A stretch of 64,000 nucleotides of DNA from assembly GCA_007026445.1 (NCBI GenBank), contig VDMD01000027.1:62001-126000 (forward strand). Reading direction: 5' to 3'. Under the pieces are notes generated by a model. The model was not told where the DNA came from. It worked only from the letters and a program-made list of their open reading frames with translations, and made no database searches. Below, piece after piece: positions 56,778-64,000 of this stretch; position 1 is the stretch's first letter; each line of letters begins with the position of its first letter. A program made the position numbers and the translations under genes. The DNA is from Schizophyllum amplum. Its lineage: Eukaryota > Basidiomycota > Agaricomycetes > Agaricales > Schizophyllaceae.

Positions 56778-59234
56778 GAGCCTGCCTCAATCCGAGGGGC
56801 GGGATTCCGGGCCGATCATGTGTTTATTGATGTTGGGGTCTATTTATGCGAGGGAGGCGAGGCTCGCCGAGCGACTGGGGCAAACGGCCGAGATTTTGGC
56901 GGGCGGCTCCTGGCGTGACCCGGACTTAGAAAAATCAGCCATCGCGTCGACCACCCGCGACCAAAATTGTCCACTGTGTGCGCTGCTGTCGTCCCCCTCA
57001 CTCGAAAATGGTACCGCCTGGCAGGCAATGTCTGCAGTAAATGGAATTGGAACTCATACATAACAATATAAGAGTAGTGGCATATACCAAGCCAAATTCG
57101 GCTCAAATGTGCGAGTTGGCCCAAGATCCATTGTAGCCTCGCACCAGCACATCCTACATTGCACCTGGGGGCCCTATACACATATAGTGGCTCTTCAGTA
57201 CCGAATATCATGCATCGAAGAAGGACTCACGAAGCTTGACCATGCTGCACGAGGAAGTACAAGGTAAGTTGAGCCTACGAAAACACATTCGTCGCAGCAG
57301 GGACTTATGGGACACAATCCAAAGAGTGCACACGAGAGAGAGAACCAGATGTGATGGGCGTAGGGACCGTAGAAACACGTCAGACTGCGGGACGGCCTTA
57401 GGTGAAGTGTTGTTGTGCGAGATATGGGTGTCGGCGTGCCGAGGACCGTGTTCAGTGGCGCACAGTGAGCACATGCATTGAGTCGTAGTGTATGTGAGTC
57501 GCCGTCGTTCGTCGCGAGAGACAGACACGCCGCTGGAGGAGCGAGAGTTGTAATCAGAGATGGGTGAGAGCCTGGTGCACCGTTGTGATCGTGAAGGAAG
57601 ATGTTGGCGTTATGAGCACCCCAGTGCAGCGTTGTTGGTATTTCTAGTGGCTTGGTGAATACACGGCCTATCTTGCAGCCCAGAACGCCCCCCGCATATG
57701 GACGGGATGACGGTAACAACAAGACGGGACCGGCCTCTGAGATGTCGCGGCTGCGCTCCCTCGGCTTAGCCTTTCTCCCTTAGTCTGCAGTGTGATATGA
57801 GCATCGTCCAAGACGTGCAACACGACGACGCACCGGTCAACACGCTTCTCATGCTTCATCGTCATATCAGCGGCGAGCGCGGTCGCCTGGCCCGCGCGCA
57901 ATGCGTCACCGAACACCGATTCGCAGCCCGAAAGTGGCCAGAGGGGATCGGATAGCGCACATAAGCACCTCTGCTGAGACTGCTGATATTGCCAACGGGG
58001 GGAAGGTACAGAGAGCGAGTCAGAGGTTGGTAAGAGGTAACAGCGAAGGCAGTCGTCGAAATCTTTCTAAGTCCGAGTCACGCTTTACGTGACCCTGCCA
58101 TGTGACGGCCCGTTCATCCCAGCCGCTTCGCTGCACTCAGCTTGCCTCTGACGTCAGCGAAGCGGTTGGTCGAGCCTAAGTCTCCCTCGCTGCGACGGCG
58201 ACAATCCTGAGTGTGGCGGAGATGAGGCGCAACCAACGGCCGGCGACCAAGGCGAAGCAGAAAGCGTCTCGCCTGTATTGTCATTTTGAGGGCTGTGCGG
58301 CAGAGTATGCAGGAGCCGGCGGCAGCGCAGAGGTGAGCCGAGGGCGCAGGAAGGATTGCGGTCGCGCGCATGGAACTGGGATAAGCGAGATGAAGGGGTC
58401 GGCTTGGGCGGTGATGGGTTGAGCGCTGCTTAGCCTTTGACGTAGGGATGCATGAGCAATGAGTTTGAAGTCGGACAATAAGACGTGTTGTACAGTGCGA
58501 CTTGACGTCGTCAGCCGCGAATACTCGTTCATACGACGGTGGCCGTGAACTGTATCATTCGGTGATATCATTGTGAGGAAACGCACCCGTAAGCTCACGC
58601 AGCGCAATGTCAGAGCTTGTTGCATCGCGGCGTGTAGGCCGACAGTAAGCATACAGTTCCAAGGTTCAGATGCATACGAGGAAGTTCGGGACAAGCCGGG
58701 CGTGAGAAACGTTGTTACTATTTGTTGTTGTTTATCAAACGTTGAGAAATTCGGATGTTCTGTGTGAGTCATCTCGTTCTTCCTCTGGCAAGCCAAGATG
58801 TTTCTCATAGATAGGATCTATGTTCGAACGCCGCCGCTCCTAGGTCCTTTCGATGCGCAAGCCAATGCATAGGGCGATTCCTCAGGGGTTCAACAGATAA
58901 ACGCGAACTTGAAGCTTCGACTGCAAAGTCATTACATGGTACGTACTTCATATCTAACAGCGAGCATAAGTAGATCCAGGCGGCCTGCCACCAAAAACAC
59001 CGTACGGGAAACGCATTACTACTACTATAGCTGCAGGACGGCGGTGACTAGATAGAGATACACAAGTAGCGTAGGGCGGAGATCCAAACTATATGGAGGT
59101 CTTGTAAAGGTATATCAACTGGGAGAGATCATACAACAGCCACAGCCCAAGCACCACACCTTCCACAACCGGCAACGAAAACGAACATAGATAACATCAT
59201 CACTCAACCTCAGCCAGCACCCAACGTCAACGCA
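56778..59234. other. Intergenic, no gene recognised
   Basis: Right flank of the transposon. Short frames only; none carries family features or consistent splice sites. Confidence 0.4.
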
Positions 59235-61265
59235 TCACTCGCCCGAGTTCAACCTCGTCAAACACTCATTCAGCGCACGCACAACCGCCCCTGCCCCCTC
59301 TTTCACGCGCTCCCGCTCCTCCTCCTCCACCAGCGGCAGCAGCTTCGTCTCAAACCGATCCGGATGCCACCGCCTCAACAGCTCGCGCACCCGGTCCCTC
59401 GCCGTCCGCCCCTCATCCGGCGCGCGCACATACGCCTCCACCGCGACCCCCGTAATCTCCTCCGCCCCCGCAGGCGCCCGCAGCACCGGCCACGGCAGCG
59501 TATCCCACCCCAGCCGCACGCTCGCCGGCAGCGTCATCCACGCCGCGTCGTGCTTCGCGATGAGCGCGACCGCCTCCGCCTTGGAGATCTGGGGCGCGCC
59601 GCGCGCGCGGGCGAGGCGCTCCTGCTCGCGCTTGAAGGCCTCCTGCTGACTGCGCACGAACTCTTCCTGGCGCTTGGCCCAGTTGGCCCATTGGGGTGGC
59701 GGAGGCGGGGGAGGTGGGGGTGCGGGCGGCGGCGCGGTGGCGCGCGACGTGCTTGCAGACGACGTTGTTCCCGAACGCGGAATGCTGCTGGACCTGCTGG
59801 AAGGCTGGCTCGCCTGCTGTCGGGGTATACTGGCCGACGCGCTGCTCCATGTTCCGCTCCAGCCCCGTGGCGGCGGCGATTCCTTTGCGCTGGTTGGCTT
59901 GCTCGCCGACGAGTAACCCGACGAGTGCTGCGCAGCCGCGGCACTCGCAGACGAGAAAGTCGGATACGCCGACTTGCCCGCCGCAGCCGTGCTCGCGCTT
60001 GACACGCGTGAGGACGCCGTAGTCGCCGCTGTCGATGCGCTCTTCGACGAGAACGCGCTCCAGGCTGACGATGCCGATGCCGCGGACGACGCAGACGAAA
60101 TCGATGACGTCGACGACGTTCCCCAGCTACCACCACTGAGAGTCCGCGCTCGTCGTGGATCACGATTCTGCGCCCGCGCGCGCCGGACCTCATCCTCCTG
60201 CAGCTGCCGCGCCAGTGCTTCATCCCGCCGCTGCACCTCCTCCTGGAATGACCGCCCGATATCGTTATCAGCGCGCCCGCTGCGCAATACCTCCTCCCTA
60301 CGCGTCAACTCGGCCTCGCGGCGGCGCAGGTCCTCCGCAAGCTGCTTCAGTTCGCGCTGCTGCTCCCGCAGCTCCTCCTGCTGCTTCAAGATCAGCTCCA
60401 CGCCGGCGCCTATGTGCATATCGCGGCTGATCTGGACGCGATCTTCGCGTGTGGGCCGCTTGGCGATCTCCTGGGTGCTATTTGACTGGCTCTGCAGGAA
60501 CGCGAGACCATCCGATCTGCTTTCCACCGGCCAGTGAGAGAGCACTTCCGTCCGTTGGCGCACCTCGTCTGCTAAGCGCTCATTGACAGCGCGCGCCTCG
60601 CGGATGTCCTGCGCCTCCTGCTTCCGCGCCTCCGCCTCGCGCTTGCGTAGGCCAGGGTCTGGGGCAGCCGCGGGCGCCTCCTGCGTTGCATACCGGGAGG
60701 CGCTAGACAGCGGTTTCGGATGGTCACCAAGTCGACCGACGCTGGACGAGGTGCGCAAGTGTCGGTAGCCTGACTGTGTGGCGCGCGAAGACGCAGATGC
60801 GCTCGCACTCGTATACCGCGGAGTATAGTCTTCGGCTCGAGGGAAGAGGGGAGGGGATTGAGAGTCCGGGCGATCGAGAGGTTCTCTCGGGTGGTTGAAG
60901 GTGTTCATAATGGACTGCTGCTCGTTCTGCAGGTACGCGGGTGCCGTCGAGCCTGTGGACAAGCGGCGCAGGTCGCGTTCGTACTGTAGCTTCTGCTCGT
61001 ACTCCTCCTCTGCCATCCTGCGAAGTCGCTCCTCGCTGTCTTGGTACTCATTGATGTACTTAGCTTTGCGCGTGTAATCCGCCCTGCATTGTTCCTCGAG
61101 ACGAACTTTGGCATCATTGAGCATAGCGCGGAAGTTATCCTCTATTTGGCGGCGGAGTCGCCTCTTCCATTCATCATCTGGCTCGGGCGATGCAGACCGC
61201 GTGCTGGCATGCCGGGAGGAGAAGTTGTTGGGCCACAAAGAGTGGTTCCGCGGAGCAAACTGCAT
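59235..61265 (-). CDS. Coiled-coil protein with NFKBIL1-like (HPD-containing) C-terminal domain
   Basis: Single-exon frame of 676 aa from ATG 61265 (MQFAPRNHSLWPNNFSSRHA). N-terminal charged helix PEPDDEWKRRLRRQIEDNFR; further coiled coils (DSEERLRRMAEEEYEQKLQY; KQQEELREQQRELKQLAEDL; RREAELTRREEVLRS); a Ser/Ala-rich region; a Pro run (PPPAPPPPPPPPP); and a helix KRQEEFVRSQQEAFKREQER. The C-terminal domain is LGWDTLPWPVL, then RDRVRELLRRWHPDRFETKL and EGAGAVVRALNECLTRLNSG. Known: NF-kappa-B-inhibitor-like 1 proteins end in a W.tlpWP...RWHPDRF...eg...vvraLn module. The HPD tripeptide resembles a J-domain, but the fold is not assumed. A role in nuclear RNA or signalling processes would be an extrapolation from animal relatives. 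Confidence 0.75.
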   Translation of the reverse strand: MQFAPRNHSLWPNNFSSRHASTRSASPEPDDEWKRRLRRQIEDNFRAMLNDAKVRLEEQCRADYTRKAKYINEYQDSEERLRRMAEEEYEQKLQYERDLRRLSTGSTAPAYLQNEQQSIMNTFNHPREPLDRPDSQSPPLFPRAEDYTPRYTSASASASSRATQSGYRHLRTSSSVGRLGDHPKPLSSASRYATQEAPAAAPDPGLRKREAEARKQEAQDIREARAVNERLADEVRQRTEVLSHWPVESRSDGLAFLQSQSNSTQEIAKRPTREDRVQISRDMHIGAGVELILKQQEELREQQRELKQLAEDLRRREAELTRREEVLRSGRADNDIGRSFQEEVQRRDEALARQLQEDEVRRARAQNRDPRRARTLSGGSWGTSSTSSISSASSAASASSAWSAFSSKSASTAATTASSRVSSASTAAAGKSAYPTFSSASAAAAQHSSGYSSASKPTSAKESPPPRGWSGTWSSASASIPRQQASQPSSRSSSIPRSGTTSSASTSRATAPPPAPPPPPPPPPQWANWAKRQEEFVRSQQEAFKREQERLARARGAPQISKAEAVALIAKHDAAWMTLPASVRLGWDTLPWPVLRAPAGAEEITGVAVEAYVRAPDEGRTARDRVRELLRRWHPDRFETKLLPLVEEEERERVKEGAGAVVRALNECLTRLNSGE

Positions 61266-63267
61266 GACAGACCAGCAAGCTGTGGGGTACTAGAATATGG
61301 AGGCACCGGACGGTATTAAATGCGGAGTCGACGAGGTTTTTCTTGAGCAGAACACGGAGGAGCGCATGAGGGTTGCAGGAGGCTCGATTGTTTGATCAGC
61401 CTCGTGTTGGTCGCCAGTTTGCGCCACACGCGGACCGTAACGCCGGGTGACGTAGGGCCACGCGCGACGTTCAGCAGCCAGCTCGGAGCCGGGTTCATCA
61501 CAAGTAACTTCGTCTCGAAAACCAACCTCTTGAAAGCAGGGAAGTCTACCTCCACGACTCGACTGAAGCTCCGTGCACGCGCGGCGGGCTTGAATGAATT
61601 CATCTCAAAGACAAAAGGGAACTGCATAACTTCCCAGTAATGCAAGTCCTCACGTTCACTTCCCCGGCGTGGTCACACATAGAGGTCGACGGAGAGACAA
61701 GACAATACCAGCCAGTGAGGTTGCATCGATGTCGAATCGATATCTATGCAGAAAATTCACTGAGGAGTGATCGGGGGCTGCATCGTCCGACAACGCAGGT
61801 AATCAAACTATGGCGCGGACTGGACACGACAAAGAGCGTTCAATTTACGGGCTTGTACATGTCAGAGCATGCAGCTCAAGAAACAAGCACGCTTGCAGGA
61901 TTGTCTGGGCGCGTTGACGGTCTTCAGACCGCGTCCGGGGGATGGGACAAGCTTGCGATGGTTCAAGCCGATCAAGCATCCGGGGCAGGGAGGCGAACAC
62001 ATCCACGCGAAAAGGACATGTCAGGGATAGATCGGTGGAAGTTGTGAAAGCCTATTTTTCAGAATGAAGACATGAGCACGACAGCGGTGCGGCCATTGAA
62101 CGATAAGCGAAGAGCATGCGGGCCAGTTCCATGATGGGAACGTTGAACAAGTACTTAGTCCTGCAGGGAAACCTGTCCGAAGAAACAACGAAGATCGACA
62201 GTCCGCGATTCAGATGAGCGCGTCGGAGCCCGACATATTTGGGGGACTGTCTGCCGTCACGCAGTCCAGTACGCAGTCGAGCAGCATCTGATGGAGACTG
62301 AGCGCGAAGGAGCTGAGCTGGAGCACGGATCCGGGATGACTCCGCATTTTATGCGATGTGTATAGCCATGGGGACGCAACATATACATGAGCTGGGTCGG
62401 CCGTCGATATGATACCTGTGTTACCTACGCATCGTGCTGAGCGGGAAGCACAATACGCGCAGGGTCATATCGATGCTGGCACAGCCGTAACCTGAGCACG
62501 GCACCGTATGTCATGACTCCATTGCACAGGCATCACGGAGAAATAGACACTGGGAAGACATTGGCGAGGAGCACGGAGACGCAGGACATCGACGGCATTC
62601 CATCACTTCGACTTGAAGCTTGAGAGTTCGAGGCAAGGCATGAATTGAACTGGCGTTACGGACGCGATCGGTCACATAGTAACGGGTCGTTACAGCTACG
62701 GTCACTTACTCGGTTCAGTCACATATACACCTTGCTCCGCACTCCAGTCCCTTCGAATCTTGGGTCTTTTGCTGATGGATCACTGGGCGCTGGGCCCCTG
62801 GCGAACCTGATATAACGGGGTGCTTTGGGAGGTCTCTTCTGATTGCTTCTCCCGCGAAAGACCTGCCCGCTCGCCACTCGACTTTTGGGTGTGCGGAACG
62901 GCGTGGAAGTCATGAACAAGTGACCATCTCTCCATGTTGGATGGAAGTTCCTGCGCAGCGTGCATTGCAGGTGCATTGTATTCATCGACAGATCACTATG
63001 AACCGAACAAGGCACGCAGTCTTTGCCAAACAAAAGGCCGACCTGTCCCTACATGATATCAAGCTTCTCGGACATTGCTCAAAGCGGCCCCCGCCCGCCC
63101 GTGCTCAATCTATATTGCATTATTATTACGACAACTGATCGCTTGTGCTCCGCTATAGTGCCCGAGAGTTACAGGGTATATATAAGGCTCGGCCTTACTC
63201 TGTTTTTCTGCCCACCCCCTCCCCATCCTACTCCTCGCTGTTTAAGGCGAACTAATTCACTTCCTCC
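61266..63267. other. Intergenic, weak coding-like frames only
   Basis: A plus-strand 135-aa frame (61640-62047, MQVLTFTSPAWSHIEVDGET) and a minus-strand frame (61640-61316, with PFVFEMNSFKPAARARSFSR) are open, but neither is recognised. A TATA-like TATATAAGG at about 63178 fits the promoter of the next gene. Confidence 0.35.
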
Positions 63268-64000
63268 ATGGCATCCTCAACCTCGCCCTGCGTCACCATG
63301 CCTGCTACGAAGAGCCTTCAGCCCCAGTCGCGTCTGGGACTGCTGTCTTCGCTGCCCAGCCCACGAGCTTTGCTCGTATCTCTTGGTACGTCGACCCCGT
63401 TCTCCTCGTAGACAGCACCGCTCATCATTCCTCTCAGCCCGCTCCTCCATCCTCTCCGTTCTCTCCGAAGCTATCAAAATCGGACACCTCACCATCGCCG
63501 ATGCGAGCGGCGACACGCAGTACGGTACCTTCGAGCCGGGCTGCAACGATGTACATCTTCGCGTCGTCGACGACACCTTTTGGTTGCGTCTCCTGACGTA
63601 CGTCTTCTTCCGTCCACATCTGCCCGTCCGATGCTGATTCTGCCTCGATGTACAGATCTGCCGATCTAGGATGTGAGCTTGCTTGCGCTGCCTTCAATTA
63701 CTGAAGAAGTCTCACGGAAGTTCCTTCCTTCAGTCAGCGAGGCCTATATGATCGGTGACATTGAGATCAACAGCCTTCAGGGCGCGATGAAGGTGAGCAG
63801 CCTTACGGCATATGACGGGTCATGCGCGCTGACAGGTCCCTATGTAGCTCTGGTTGGACAACCAGTCGTCTATGGAGGCGACGCTATCCTCCACGGTGTC
63901 GCGTATCTCATCAACACTATCCGCTTTCTACAACAATGTCCTTGGCCAGTCAAGATCCAACGCGCGCCTAAACGCGATCGCAAGCTACGACCAGTCTAAT
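63268..64000 (+). CDS. Cyclopropane-fatty-acid-synthase-like SAM methyltransferase, N-terminal part (cut by window)
   Basis: Recognisable exons: 63412-63594 region (SARSSILSVLSEAIKIGHLT, ADASGDTQYGTFEPGCNDVH, LRVVDDTFWLRLLT), a short exon SADLG (about 63655-63671), SEAYMIGDIEINSLQGAMK (to about 63792) and, after an intron ending about 63836, LWLDNQSSMEATLSSTVSRI, TLSAFYNNVLGQSRSNARLN and IASYDQSN at the edge. The aEAYM.GD(v/i)...L and IasYDqSN signatures are typical of fungal CFA-synthase-like enzymes, which methylate lipid double bonds; some related enzymes methylate sphingolipids. The N-terminus is uncertain: ATG 63268 or 63298 opens a frame (MPATKSLQPQSRLGLLSSLP) that does not splice cleanly into the next exon, so a frameshift or missed intron is possible. 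The SAM-binding core lies beyond the window. Confidence 0.8.

Overview
The window looks like nuclear DNA of a filamentous basidiomycete, most likely an agaricomycete. Genes are cut by many short introns (about 47-60 bp, donors mostly GTGCGT, GTACGT or GTGAGT), DNA is GC-rich, and the recognisable genes are typical of such fungi. No phylogenetic test was possible, so this is inference.

Layout. 1-2133: frame-broken gene resembling the C-terminal part of Epl1. 4675-6206: gene with a two-fold internal domain repeat. About 6879-8008: PLAC8-type Cys-rich protein between inverted copies of a dispersed repeat. 8950-11035: secreted aldose 1-epimerase. 11819-14863: tandem pair of acetoin-reductase-like SDR genes, both frameshifted. 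15076-16197 (-): putative mitochondrial protein. 16815-18821 (-): DHA2-type MFS exporter. 19579-21526 and 32461-34433: direct segmental duplication carrying a coiled-coil gene. The ~11 kb between the copies holds minisatellite-like arrays, a GC-hairpin repeat family, an apparently intact pogo-type transposon (25160-27745) and two short telomere-like tracts. 35.9-49.2 kb: disordered or low-complexity proteins, several with broken frames. 59235-61265 (-): protein with an NFKBIL1-like C-terminus. 63268-64000: start of a cyclopropane-fatty-acid-synthase-like methyltransferase, cut by the window edge.

Most notable find: 52054-56769 is a complete-looking 4,716-bp DNA transposon. It has 118-bp terminal inverted repeats (3 mismatches by eye), a perfect 8-bp target duplication (GCGTCGAC) and one multi-exon gene. 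The protein (about 1,350 aa) has motifs that I read as a P-element/THAP9-like RNase H-fold transposase with extra C-terminal zinc fingers. Two of its introns are stop-free multiples of three, and retention of the last intron would remove the C-terminal fingers.

The genes do not form one pathway. The region reads as ordinary housekeeping and secretory genes broken up by duplications, transposons and decaying copies. Single-base frameshifts recur in GC-rich low-complexity genes; real decay and assembly indels cannot be separated from the sequence alone.
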